Below, one piece after another: positions 43,381-51,811 of a stretch of DNA of 64,000 nt. Below the pieces are notes generated by a model, which saw nothing but the letters and a program-made list of their open reading frames with translations, ran no database searches and was not told the DNA's origin. The position numbers were made by a program, and so were the translations under genes. Every line of letters begins with the position of its first letter. The first letter of the stretch is position 1. This DNA is from Streptomyces sp. KMM 9044 (lineage in GTDB: Bacteria; Actinomycetota; Actinomycetes; Streptomycetales; Streptomycetaceae), in contig NZ_CP113910.1 in the NCBI RefSeq assembly GCF_024701375.2, forward strand, positions 744,001 to 808,000, in the 5' to 3' direction.

Positions 43381-46080
43381 GTGCGAAGAACCCGCGCCCT
43401 CACGGCCGTGCTCGCCCTGGCGGCCGGCCTGCTCACGGGTGGCCCGCCCGCCCTCGCCGCCGCTCCCCCCGACCGGTCCGCCGCGGCCGACGCCCCGGCG
43501 GGGTCCGCGCTCGCCGCGGACACGTACACCTGGAAGAACGCCCGGATCGACGGCGGCGGTTTCGTCCCCGGCATCGTCTTCAACCGCAGCGAGAGGAACC
43601 TGGCGTACGCCCGCACGGACATCGGCGGCGCCTACCGGTGGCAGGAGGGGACGAAGACCTGGACGCCGCTGCTGGACTCGGTCGGCTGGGACGACTGGGG
43701 GCACACCGGCGTGGTGAGCCTCGCCTCCGACCCGGTCGACCCGGACCGCGTGTACGCGGCGGCGGGCACGTACACCAACGACTGGGACCCGAACAACGGC
43801 GCGGTACTGCGTTCCGCGGACCGGGGCGCCACCTGGCGGAAGGCCGACCTGCCGTTCAAGCTGGGCGGCAACATGCCGGGGCGGGGCATGGGCGAACGCC
43901 TCGCCGTCGATCCCCACCGCAACAGCGTGCTGTACCTGGGGACGCCCAGCGGGAACGGCCTGTGGCGCTCGACCGACTCGGGCGCGAGCTGGTCGGAGGT
44001 GACGGCCTTCCCCAACCCGGGCAACTACGCGCAGGATCCGGGTGACACCTCCGGGTACGCCCGTGACAACCAGGGCATCGTCTGGGTCACCTTCGACGAG
44101 TCGACGGGCACACCGGGCAGCGCGACGCGGACGATCTACGTGGGGGTCGCCGACACGGAGAACGCGGTGTACCGGTCGACTGACGCGGGGGTCACCTGGG
44201 AGCGGGTGGCCGGGCAGCCGTCCGGGCACCTGGCCCACAAGGGCGTCCTGGACACCGAGAACGGTCACCTGTACATCGCATACAGCGACAAGGGCGGTCC
44301 GTACGACGGTGGCAAGGGCCGGCTGTGGCGGTACGCGACCGCGACCGGAACCTGGACCGACATCAGCCCGGTCGCCGAGGCCGACACGTACTACGGCTTC
44401 AGCGGGCTGACGGTGGACCGGCAGAACCCGGGCACTCTCATGGCTACGGCGTACAGCTCCTGGTGGCCGGACACCCAGATCTTCCGTTCCACGGACAGCG
44501 GTGCGACGTGGACGCAGGCGTGGGACTACTCCCCGTACCCGAACCGGGAGAACCGCTACACCATGGACGTCTCGTCCGTGCCGTGGCTGACCTGGGGCGC
44601 CAACCCGTCACCGCCCGAACAGACTCCCAAACTGGGGTGGATGACCGAAGCGTTGGAGATCGACCCGTTCGACCCGGACCGCATGATGTACGGGACGGGC
44701 GCGACGGTCTACGGCACCGAGAACCTCACGAACTGGGACAGCGACACCACGTTCACCATCGAGCCCATGGTGCGGGGCCTGGAGGAGACGGCGGTCAACG
44801 ACCTCGTCTCTCCCCCGTCGGGCGCGCCGCTGATCAGCGGGCTCCTCGATGTCGGCGGCTTCCGGCACACGGACCTGACGAAGGTCCCGTCGCTGATGTT
44901 CACCCAGCCGAACTTCACCGGTACCACCAGTCTGGACTTCGCCGAGTCCAACCCCGATACGGTGGTCCGGGCGGGTGACCTGGACTCCGGCCCGCACATC
45001 GCGTTCTCGACGGACAACGGCGCCAACTGGTTCGCGGGCACCGATCCTTCGGGCGTCAGCGGCGGCGGCACGGTCGCGGCAGGCGCCGACGGCAGCGGCT
45101 TCGTGTGGAGCCCGCAGGGCGCCGGGGTGCACCACACCACCGGCTTCGGCACCTCGTGGTCGGCGTCGAGCGGCATTCCCGCGGGGGCGGTCGTCGAGTC
45201 CGACCGGGTGGATCCGAAGACGTTCTACGGCTTCAAGTCCGGCACGTTCTACGTCAGTACGGACGGCGGCGCCACCTTCACCGCGTCCCCTGCGACCGGC
45301 CTGCCGGGCGGCGACAGCGTGCGGTACAAGGCACTGCCGGGCGCCGAGGGCGACATCTGGCTGGCCGGCGGGGAGAGCGGCGGAGCGTACGGTCTGTGGC
45401 ACTCCACCAACGGGGGACAGAGCTTCACCAAGCTGCAAGGCGTCGACGAGGCCGACACCGTCGGCTTCGGCAAGGCGGCCCCCGACGCCTCGTACCAGAC
45501 CGTCTTCACCAGCGCCAAGATCGACGGCGTGCGTGGCATCTTCCGTTCGACGGACCAGGGGCAGACCTGGACGCGTATCAACGACGACGCCCACCAGTGG
45601 GGTTGGACGGGGGCCGCGATCACCGGTGACCCGCGGGTGTACGGCAGGGTGTACGTGGCGACCAACGGCCGCGGGATCGTCTACGGCGACACCTCGGATA
45701 CCGGAGGCGGGGACGACGACGGCGGAGGTACCGACCCCGATCCTGATCCGGAACCGACGAGGGCCTGCGCGGTGGCCTACGAGGTCACCAACCAGTGGCC
45801 CGACGGTTTCCAGGCCCAGGTCCGGGTGACCAACACCGGGCCGGACGTTTGGAACGGCTGGTCACTGACCTGGTCGTTCGCGGACGGACAGCGGGTGTCC
45901 CAGCTCTGGAACGGGGCCCACACCCAGTCCGGTCCGGCGGTGACGGTACGCAACACCGACTGGAACGGCACCGTCGCGGCGGGCTCGTCGGCCGGGTTCG
46001 GCTTCACGGCGAGCCGTTCGGCGACGAACACGCGGCCGACGGCCTTCGAACTCGGCGGGCGGCTCTGCACGGTGACGTGA
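43381..46080 (+). CDS. Secreted GH74 xyloglucanase/endoglucanase with CBM2
   Basis: The 899-residue protein starts at GTG 43381 behind GAGGAAGG. A signal peptide (to about residue 26) leads into two seven-bladed propeller halves recognised by repeated S-T-D-x-G-x-x-W blocks (BNR-like). The GH74 catalytic aspartates lie in A-R-T-D-I-G-G-A-Y and L-L-D-V-G-G-F-R-H. A Gly/Asp/Pro linker (about 775-795) leads to a C-terminal CBM2 (W-P-D-G-F, W-N-G-W-S-L-T-W, W-N-G-T). GH74 enzymes cleave xyloglucan backbones. The gene follows GH48 on the same strand, but a hairpin lies between them. Confidence 0.94.
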   Translation: MRRTRALTAVLALAAGLLTGGPPALAAAPPDRSAAADAPAGSALAADTYTWKNARIDGGGFVPGIVFNRSERNLAYARTDIGGAYRWQEGTKTWTPLLDSVGWDDWGHTGVVSLASDPVDPDRVYAAAGTYTNDWDPNNGAVLRSADRGATWRKADLPFKLGGNMPGRGMGERLAVDPHRNSVLYLGTPSGNGLWRSTDSGASWSEVTAFPNPGNYAQDPGDTSGYARDNQGIVWVTFDESTGTPGSATRTIYVGVADTENAVYRSTDAGVTWERVAGQPSGHLAHKGVLDTENGHLYIAYSDKGGPYDGGKGRLWRYATATGTWTDISPVAEADTYYGFSGLTVDRQNPGTLMATAYSSWWPDTQIFRSTDSGATWTQAWDYSPYPNRENRYTMDVSSVPWLTWGANPSPPEQTPKLGWMTEALEIDPFDPDRMMYGTGATVYGTENLTNWDSDTTFTIEPMVRGLEETAVNDLVSPPSGAPLISGLLDVGGFRHTDLTKVPSLMFTQPNFTGTTSLDFAESNPDTVVRAGDLDSGPHIAFSTDNGANWFAGTDPSGVSGGGTVAAGADGSGFVWSPQGAGVHHTTGFGTSWSASSGIPAGAVVESDRVDPKTFYGFKSGTFYVSTDGGATFTASPATGLPGGDSVRYKALPGAEGDIWLAGGESGGAYGLWHSTNGGQSFTKLQGVDEADTVGFGKAAPDASYQTVFTSAKIDGVRGIFRSTDQGQTWTRINDDAHQWGWTGAAITGDPRVYGRVYVATNGRGIVYGDTSDTGGGDDDGGGTDPDPDPEPTRACAVAYEVTNQWPDGFQAQVRVTNTGPDVWNGWSLTWSFADGQRVSQLWNGAHTQSGPAVTVRNTDWNGTVAAGSSAGFGFTASRSATNTRPTAFELGGRLCTVT

Positions 46081-46103
46081 CCGGCTGAGAAGCGGAAAGC
46101 CCA

Positions 46104-46140
46104 CGGGGCACGTGCGGCCGGATCGGCCGTATGTGCCCCG
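46104..46140. terminator. Bidirectional hairpin between GH74 and PL11 genes
   Basis: Positions 46104-46120 and 46124-46140 form a 17-bp stem with two mismatches and a 3-base loop in the 69-bp gap between convergent genes. Confidence 0.7.
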
Positions 46141-46149
46141 CGGCCCTGC

Positions 46150-48045
46150 TCAGGGGGTGTAGACCGCCGGACGCGGCGGGGTCGGCATGCCGTCACCGAT
46201 GAAGAAGCCGGTGTGCGGCGGCTGGTTGTAAGCCGTGTTCTGCCACGCCAGCGAGGTGCGGTACAGGGTGTCGTGGAGCAGCGTCGTGATCTTGACGTTG
46301 GTGTCGTGCGGGGTGGAGTAGACGCGCAGCGCGGTGTTGTCGGCGGTGCGCCAGACGACCTCCTCACGCCAGTCGCCGAGGAGGTCTCCGGACAGGACGG
46401 GGGTGGCCTTGGTGCCGTTGTTGGAGGCGACCCCGGACCCTGTCAGCAGGCGGGTGTCGGAAGAAGTGCCGTACTTGTCGATGCGGGTGCCGTCGAGGAG
46501 TTCACGCACCGGGTCACCGTCCCACCAGGAAAGGAAGTTGGTGGAGGACGGCTTGCGGCCCTTGGCGCCGCCGCCCTCGTCGCGGACGGAGCCGTCGGAG
46601 GAGGACCACATCTCGGGACCGGAGTTGCCCGACCAGATGTCACCGGCGACACCGCGCCCGTTGTCGCAGCAGGCGGACAGCTTCCAACGGACCGATCCGT
46701 TGGCAGGGTTGATGTACAGGGCCGCGGGCTGGGAGGTCGACTCGGAGACCTTGTAGTACTCCAGGCCAGAGGTCGACGCGTCGAGGTCGCCGAGGTGCTG
46801 GGCGTCGCCGTGACCGGTCCTCGTGGTCCACAGGCCGTTGCCGTTGTCGTCGACGGCCATCGCGCCGTAGAGGATCTCGTCCCTGCCGTCGTTGTCGACG
46901 TCGCCGGCGGAGAGGCTGTGGGAGCCCTGGCCGTCGTAGCCCTTGCCGCTGTTGGTGGAGGAGTTGGTGTCGAAGGTCCAGCGGCGGGTGAAGGCGCCGC
47001 CTCGCCAGTCCCAGGCGGCGACGACGGAACGGGTGTAGTAGCCCCGGGCCATGATCAGGGAGGGCCGGGCTCCGTCGAGGTAGGCGGTGCCGGCGAGGAA
47101 GCGGTCGACGCGGTTGCCGTAGGAGTCGCCCCAGGAGGAGACGGTGCCGCGGGCGGGGACGTAGTCGACGGTGCCCATGGCCCTGCCGGTCTGCCCGTTG
47201 AACATGGTCAGGTACTCGGGGCCGGACAGGATGTAGCCGCTGGAGTTGCGGTGGTCGGCGGAGGAACTCCCGAGGACGGCGCCGGTGCCGTCCCGGGTGC
47301 CGTCGGCGGTCTTCATGGCGACCTCGGCCTTGCCGTCGCCGTCGTAGTCGTACACCTGGAACTGGGTGTAGTGGGCGCCGGAACGGATGTTGCGGCCCAG
47401 GTCGATGCGCCACAGCCGGGTTCCGTCGAGCCGGATGCCGTCGACGATCGTGTTGCCGGTGTAACCGGACTGGGAGTTGTCCTTGGCGTTGGTGGGCTGC
47501 CACTTGAGGACGAACTCGAGGGCACCGTCGCCGTCGAGGTCCCCGACGGAGGCGTCGTTGGCCTCGTAGGTGTAGGAGACACCGTCCGGGGTGGTGCCGC
47601 CGGCCGGCGGGGAGATGGGCACGTCCTTGTAGCCGCCGCGGAACTGGACGGCGTGCACGGAGTCGCCCTGCTCGACGCCGTGCACGACGGCGCGGACGGT
47701 GTAGTCGGCATGGGACGGTGCGCCGGAGTGGAAGAACGTGGTGGAGCCGGTGACGGGACTGGGGTTGACCTTCGTACCGGCCCGGTAGACGTTGAAGGAG
47801 ACGTTCTCCGGGTCGGTGCCGAGCCAGCGCCAGCCGACCAGGTTGCCGCTGCCGTTGTGCACGCTGACCACGCCCCGGTCGAGTGCCTCGACCTGGCGTG
47901 CCGTGGCGGCTTCGGCGGTGCCGGCGCCGAGTTCGGTGAGCCAGGCCCCGGTAAGGGCGACGGCGGTGAGGACCGCGGGAAGGACGAACCGGCGTCCGCG
48001 TGATCTGTGCGCGTGCTTCCGCGGATGCAAGTGCAGGTGCTTCAC
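46150..48045 (-). CDS. Secreted PL11 rhamnogalacturonan lyase
   Basis: The 631-residue protein starts at ATG 48045 with a long basic, His-rich signal region ending about A-E-A-A-T (residue 46). The eight-bladed propeller has calcium-binding Asp-rich loops (G-D-L-D-G-D-G-A-L-E, D-Y-D-G-D-G-K-A-E, G-D-V-D-N-D-G-R-D-E), M-A-R-G-Y-Y-T-R and G-D-L-L-G-D-W-R-E-E, all characteristic of family 11 lyases. The enzyme beta-eliminates the rhamnogalacturonan I backbone of pectin. No CBM is present, unlike the three cellulose-related neighbours. Confidence 0.93.
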   Translation of the reverse strand: MKHLHLHPRKHAHRSRGRRFVLPAVLTAVALTGAWLTELGAGTAEAATARQVEALDRGVVSVHNGSGNLVGWRWLGTDPENVSFNVYRAGTKVNPSPVTGSTTFFHSGAPSHADYTVRAVVHGVEQGDSVHAVQFRGGYKDVPISPPAGGTTPDGVSYTYEANDASVGDLDGDGALEFVLKWQPTNAKDNSQSGYTGNTIVDGIRLDGTRLWRIDLGRNIRSGAHYTQFQVYDYDGDGKAEVAMKTADGTRDGTGAVLGSSSADHRNSSGYILSGPEYLTMFNGQTGRAMGTVDYVPARGTVSSWGDSYGNRVDRFLAGTAYLDGARPSLIMARGYYTRSVVAAWDWRGGAFTRRWTFDTNSSTNSGKGYDGQGSHSLSAGDVDNDGRDEILYGAMAVDDNGNGLWTTRTGHGDAQHLGDLDASTSGLEYYKVSESTSQPAALYINPANGSVRWKLSACCDNGRGVAGDIWSGNSGPEMWSSSDGSVRDEGGGAKGRKPSSTNFLSWWDGDPVRELLDGTRIDKYGTSSDTRLLTGSGVASNNGTKATPVLSGDLLGDWREEVVWRTADNTALRVYSTPHDTNVKITTLLHDTLYRTSLAWQNTAYNQPPHTGFFIGDGMPTPPRPAVYTP

Positions 48046-48113
48046 GGGACGAACCTCCAGGGAGGGCGGGGGGATTGCGCCTTTCAGTGGTCACCGGTAC
48101 CGGTTTGGTTGCC

Positions 48114-48872
48114 TCACTCCGCAAGGGACGTCGGCGGCTTTCGGAACGCCCGTAGCCGGAAGACCGGGTCGGGGCGGGGGCGGTCCTGGTCGGGGAGCGC
48201 GGCGAGGCGGGCGGCGAAGGCATCGGCGAGGGGGGAGCCGGGGGGCAGGGTGACGAACCAGCCGCGGCGCAGGTCGGCGATGGTGCGGCAAGGGCTGCGG
48301 CCCTGGCCGTGGCCCCGGAAGACGGTCTGTCCGGCCGGGACAAGGCCTTGTCCGGCGGCGCAGGCCGCCACGTCGGCGGCGCGGTCGCGCACCGGGCCGC
48401 GCGGGCGGGCGGCGAGGACGGCGTCGATGTCGCTGCCCACGTTGTGCGAGGCGGCCTTGTCGACGGTGGTGACGTAGACCCCGCCGGGCCGCAGGACCCT
48501 GGCGCACTCGGCGACGAGCGCCCGCACGTCCTCGGGGCCGGACTGGAGGTGCAGCAGCCACACACTGACGGCGGCGTCGAACCGGGCGTCACCGAACGGC
48601 AGACGACGGCTGTCCGCGCGGACCACGGCGCCGGGCAGACGGGTTGCCGCGATCCGGGTCATCGACGGGGCGAGGTCGACGCCGGTCACCCGCAGGCCGA
48701 CGCGGCCGGCGGGGAAGCGCCGGGTCACGATGCCGGTGCCGCAGGCGATGTCCAGCAGGTCGCGCGCCCCGGGGGGGATCAGGCCGAGCACCGACTGCGC
48801 GGCGGCGGCGGCCCGGGGCTCACCGCCACGTGAGGCGTCGTACCGCCCCGCTTCCTCGTCGTAGTCGAGCAC
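48114..48872 (-). CDS. Class I SAM-dependent methyltransferase
   Basis: The 252-residue protein starts at GTG 48872 (GAGG just upstream; a second GTG two bases earlier is out of frame). It has motif I L-D-I-A-C-G-T-G-I-V, an acidic loop V-T-G-V-D-L-A-P-S-M, D-A-A-V-S-V-W-L-L-H-L and L-R-P-G-G-V-Y-V-T-T. It is UbiE/Methyltransf_11-like; the substrate is unknown. It lies 5 bp after the pterin dehydratase stop and is probably co-transcribed with it. Confidence 0.88.
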   Translation of the reverse strand: MLDYDEEAGRYDASRGGEPRAAAAAQSVLGLIPPGARDLLDIACGTGIVTRRFPAGRVGLRVTGVDLAPSMTRIAATRLPGAVVRADSRRLPFGDARFDAAVSVWLLHLQSGPEDVRALVAECARVLRPGGVYVTTVDKAASHNVGSDIDAVLAARPRGPVRDRAADVAACAAGQGLVPAGQTVFRGHGQGRSPCRTIADLRRGWFVTLPPGSPLADAFAARLAALPDQDRPRPDPVFRLRAFRKPPTSLAE

Positions 48873-48877
48873 ACGCC

Positions 48878-49201
48878 TCAGTGTGCACCGTGACCGGGGG
48901 CCAAGTCCTCTACTCTGCGCGCCAGTTCGACATCCTTCGCGGTGACGGCGCCACCCGCGCTGTGCGTCTGGACGGCGACGGACACGGTGTTGTAGCCGAG
49001 GGTGAGGTCGGAGTGGTGGTCGAGTTCCTCCTGCACCTGGGCGACGTGGACGACCATCGCCGTCGCCGCGAAGTGGGAGCCGAGCCGGTAGGAACGGGTG
49101 AGCCGGCCGCCGTCGAGCGACCAGCCCGGCAGGCCGTCCAGCCGTTCCTCGATCTCCTTCGGTGACAGCGGTGCGTCGGATGCGGCAGGGTTGTCGGGCA
49201 T
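48878..49201 (-). CDS. 4a-hydroxytetrahydrobiopterin dehydratase-like protein
   Basis: The 107-residue protein (ATG 49201) matches the length and pattern of the PCD/DCoH family: P-G-W-S-L-D-G near the N-terminus, E-E-L-D-H-H-S-D with the paired catalytic histidines, N-T-V-S-V-A-V-Q-T-H-S with the third His, and V-T-A-K-D-V-E-L-A at the end. It dehydrates the carbinolamine formed by aromatic amino acid hydroxylases; in bacteria it may also have other pterin roles. No hydroxylase gene is nearby. Confidence 0.9.
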   Translation of the reverse strand: MPDNPAASDAPLSPKEIEERLDGLPGWSLDGGRLTRSYRLGSHFAATAMVVHVAQVQEELDHHSDLTLGYNTVSVAVQTHSAGGAVTAKDVELARRVEDLAPGHGAH

Positions 49202-49365
49202 GGGCTGCGCTCCTCCTCTGTCCCCCGGTGACGGTCGGGATTTCTCCCCCGCCCAGCGTGCCACAGGACGCGCCGCCGGACCCGGTGCAGGAGGCCGGGG
49301 GCGGCCGGGGCGGGTCCCGAAGGCACGGCTCCCGCACACGGCACCTTCTCGGCTACCGTCCCGGC

Positions 49366-50199
49366 ATGAGCACTCTCATGCCCGGTACCACCCCCGCCGC
49401 CGAAGGCGTGGGGCCGCTGCTGCGCGCCTGGCGGGAACAGCGGCGGGTCAGCCAGTTGGGACTCGCGCTGCGCGCGGACTCGTCCGCCCGGCACATCAGC
49501 TTCATCGAGACCGGCCGCTCCCGGCCCAGCGAGGAGATGGTGCTGCGGCTGGCCGAGCATCTGGACGTCCCGGTACGGGAACGCAACGCACTGCTGCTGG
49601 CGGCCGGTTACGCGCCCTGGTTCCCCGAGACCCCGCTGGACGATCCGGCGCTGGAGGCACTGCGCGAGGGCATCGAGCGGCTGATCGCCGCATACGAGCC
49701 GTATCCGGCGCTGGTCGTGGACGCGATGTACGACGTCGTGGCCGCCAACCGCGGGGTCATGACGCTGTTCGACGGGGTGCCGGAGTCGCTGCTGGTGCCG
49801 CCGCTGAACGCGATGCGGCTCACGCTGCACCCGCGGGGTCTCGCACCCCGGATCCGGAATCTGCGGGAGTGGCGCGGTCATCTGCTGGAGCAGATGGAGC
49901 GGCAGATCGCACTCCGCCGTTCCGCGCCGCTGCGGGCGCTGTACGAGGAGGTCTCGGCGTTCCCGGCGCCAGAACTCGGGCCGGACTCGGCCGAGGGGGC
50001 CGAAGGGGAGGAGCCGGCGTCCGTGGCGTACTTCGCGCTGCCGATGCACATCGAGCACGAGGGCCGGGTCCTGTCGTTCGTGTCGTCGATCTCCACCTTC
50101 AACACGCCGATGGACGTGACCGTCGCCGAGCTGGCCGTGGAGACCCTCCTGCCTGCCGATCCGACGACGGCCAAGTACCTTCATTCCTGGATGAGTTGA
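49366..50199 (+). CDS. XRE-family regulator with MmyB-like ligand domain
   Basis: The 277-residue protein (ATG 49366) starts with an XRE helix-turn-helix (L-R-A-W-R-E-Q-R-R-V-S-Q-L-G-L-A, H-I-S-F-I-E-T-G-R-S-R-P-S). Its C-terminal PAS-like domain is of the MmyB type (A-L-V-V-D-A-M-Y-D-V-V-A-A-N-R-G). Such regulators often control an adjacent oxidoreductase and are thought to bind fatty acids; here no such gene is adjacent. Its last 19 bp overlap the end of the convergent membrane-protein gene. Confidence 0.88.
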   Translation: MSTLMPGTTPAAEGVGPLLRAWREQRRVSQLGLALRADSSARHISFIETGRSRPSEEMVLRLAEHLDVPVRERNALLLAAGYAPWFPETPLDDPALEALREGIERLIAAYEPYPALVVDAMYDVVAANRGVMTLFDGVPESLLVPPLNAMRLTLHPRGLAPRIRNLREWRGHLLEQMERQIALRRSAPLRALYEEVSAFPAPELGPDSAEGAEGEEPASVAYFALPMHIEHEGRVLSFVSSISTFNTPMDVTVAELAVETLLPADPTTAKYLHSWMS

Positions 50200-50609
50200 T
50201 GGGAAGTCCGCAGTGCCGTGTGCTGGAACAGGGCGAAACCGGCCACGACGAGCGCCTGGAGGACCGTCCACACCGCGCCCGCCGTGCTCGGCTCGAGCCA
50301 CAGCGGGAGGGCTGCGCAGCTCACCGCCGCCCAGACGAGGTTGATCTCGACGACGGCCCGGACGCCGAGTGCCGGCGGATGCGGGCACGAGGCCAGCAGA
50401 CCCACACCGGCCGCGTACACCGCGAGGAATGCTCCGAGCCCGGCCAGCAGGCCGGAGCCGACGCCGAGGAAACGGCCGAGCGGGCCGGAGAAGACGAGGT
50501 AGGCAAGTGCGTTGACGCCGGTCACGGCGGCGTCGAGGACCAGGAGGCGGCGCAGTACGGGCTGCGGGCCGGGGGTCCGGGTGAGTGCGGTGAGCTGGGT
50601 CGCGGACAC
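50181..50609 (-). CDS. Small four-helix membrane protein
   Basis: The 142-residue protein starts at GTG 50609 behind GGAGGGTGATCC. Four hydrophobic segments are visible (L-L-V-L-D-A-A-V-T-G-V-N-A-L-A, G-A-F-L-A-V-Y-A-A-G-V-G-L-L, I-N-L-V-W-A-A-V-S-C-A, L-Q-A-L-V-V-A-G-F-A-L-F). I do not recognise the family with certainty; similar proteins are annotated as integral membrane proteins of unknown function in Streptomyces. It is transcribed away from the XRE-DUF5753 gene and shares the promoter gap with it. Confidence 0.75.
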   Translation of the reverse strand: MSATQLTALTRTPGPQPVLRRLLVLDAAVTGVNALAYLVFSGPLGRFLGVGSGLLAGLGAFLAVYAAGVGLLASCPHPPALGVRAVVEINLVWAAVSCAALPLWLEPSTAGAVWTVLQALVVAGFALFQHTALRTSHQLIQE

Positions 50610-50947
50610 GATGGATCACCCTCCGTCGGGGTCGGGGCGGGGCCGGTTCGGGGCAGCCCGGTCACGGGCTGAAGGCCGGGTCGCACCTCATATCGCATAC
50701 GGCACTTTGGATACTGCATACCTTCCTGTCAGCGGAAGCGCTGGACGAATCCGGTCCGGGCCGGCCCGGAGTGCGCCGGCCCGGGGCCCGGTACGTCCAC
50801 GATCCCGCCCTCGGCGGGTCGTGGTCGATTACCCGGGACGTAATGCCCCGGGCGCCCGGGAACGGGGGCGCCCCACCGTCTCTCGTGAGAGGGTCGGGCG
50901 GACATGGCAGACTGATCGCGTGTTTGGGTGCGTTGGGGAGACGTGGC
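50610..50947. other. Divergent promoter gap with a repeated GCATAC patch
   Basis: This 338-bp stretch lies between the membrane-protein gene and the XRE-DUF5753 gene. It has no convincing gene. An AT-richer patch at about 50690-50722 carries GCATAC twice (50695-50700 and again within TGCATACC), and could hold promoters or an operator for the adjacent regulator. The remainder is GC-rich. Confidence 0.4.
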
Positions 50948-51811
50948 GTGAGTGAACGGCGGGCCGCACCCACGGTGGGCCAAGTGGTACTCGGCAGGCG
51001 GCTGCAGGAGCTGCGGGAGACGGCGGGCCTCACCCGCGAGGAGGCCGCCCGGGTCCTGCGGGTGGCTCCGGCGACCGTCCGGCGCATGGAAACGGCCGAG
51101 GTCGCGCTGAAGATCCCGTACATCCAGATTCTGCTGACGGCGTACGGGGTGTCCCAGAGCGAGGCTGCCACCTTCATCGGGCTCGCGGAGGACGCGAACC
51201 GTCCTGGCTGGTGGCAGCGGTTCCACGACGTGCTGCCCGAGTGGTTCAGCCTGTACGTGAGCCTCGAGGGCGCCGCCCGGGTCATCCGGTCCTACGAGCC
51301 GCACTTCGTGCCGGGGCTGCTGCAGACGGAGGACTACGCGCGTGCCGTCATGGAGGCCGGGACGATCGGGAACCAGGGGCCGGAGGCCGTCGAGCGGCAT
51401 GTGTCGCTACGGCTGGAGCGGCAGCGGCTCCTGGAGCGCCGGGATCCGCCGCACCTGTGGGCGATCGTGGAGGAGACGGTCCTGCGGCGCCCGGTGTCGC
51501 TCGACGGCCGGGTGATGCGCGAGCAGTTCGACAAGCTGCTGGAGTGGTCCGAGCGGGACCGGATCACGCTGCAGGTCGCCGAATTCGCCGACGGCCCCCA
51601 CCCGGGGACGTACGCGCCCTTCTCACTGTTCCGGTTCGCCGAGCCGGAGCTGCCCGACATGGTGTTCACCGAGTACCTGACCGGCGCCCTGTATCTGGAC
51701 TCCCGCAAGGAGGTCTCGGTGCACCTGGAGGTGCTGGACCACATGACGGCGCGGGCCGCCTCCACCCAGCACACGCAGAAGCTGCTGCGGGAGTTCCGGG
51801 ACAGTTACTGA
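50948..51811 (+). CDS. XRE-family regulator with DUF5753 domain
   Basis: The 287-residue protein starts at GTG 50948 behind GGGAGACGTGGC. The HTH ([27 protein letters not shown]) is followed by the DUF5753 domain ([33 protein letters not shown]). This pair is very common in Streptomyces, usually beside a small DUF397 gene, which is missing here. Its end overlaps the stop of the convergent dnaK-like gene by 7 bp. Confidence 0.92.
   Translation: MSERRAAPTVGQVVLGRRLQELRETAGLTREEAARVLRVAPATVRRMETAEVALKIPYIQILLTAYGVSQSEAATFIGLAEDANRPGWWQRFHDVLPEWFSLYVSLEGAARVIRSYEPHFVPGLLQTEDYARAVMEAGTIGNQGPEAVERHVSLRLERQRLLERRDPPHLWAIVEETVLRRPVSLDGRVMREQFDKLLEWSERDRITLQVAEFADGPHPGTYAPFSLFRFAEPELPDMVFTEYLTGALYLDSRKEVSVHLEVLDHMTARAASTQHTQKLLREFRDSY

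Noticed and set aside
40395..43622. A 1075-codon open frame on the minus strand
   Set aside because: It is antisense to the GH48 gene and arginine/valine-rich without domains.
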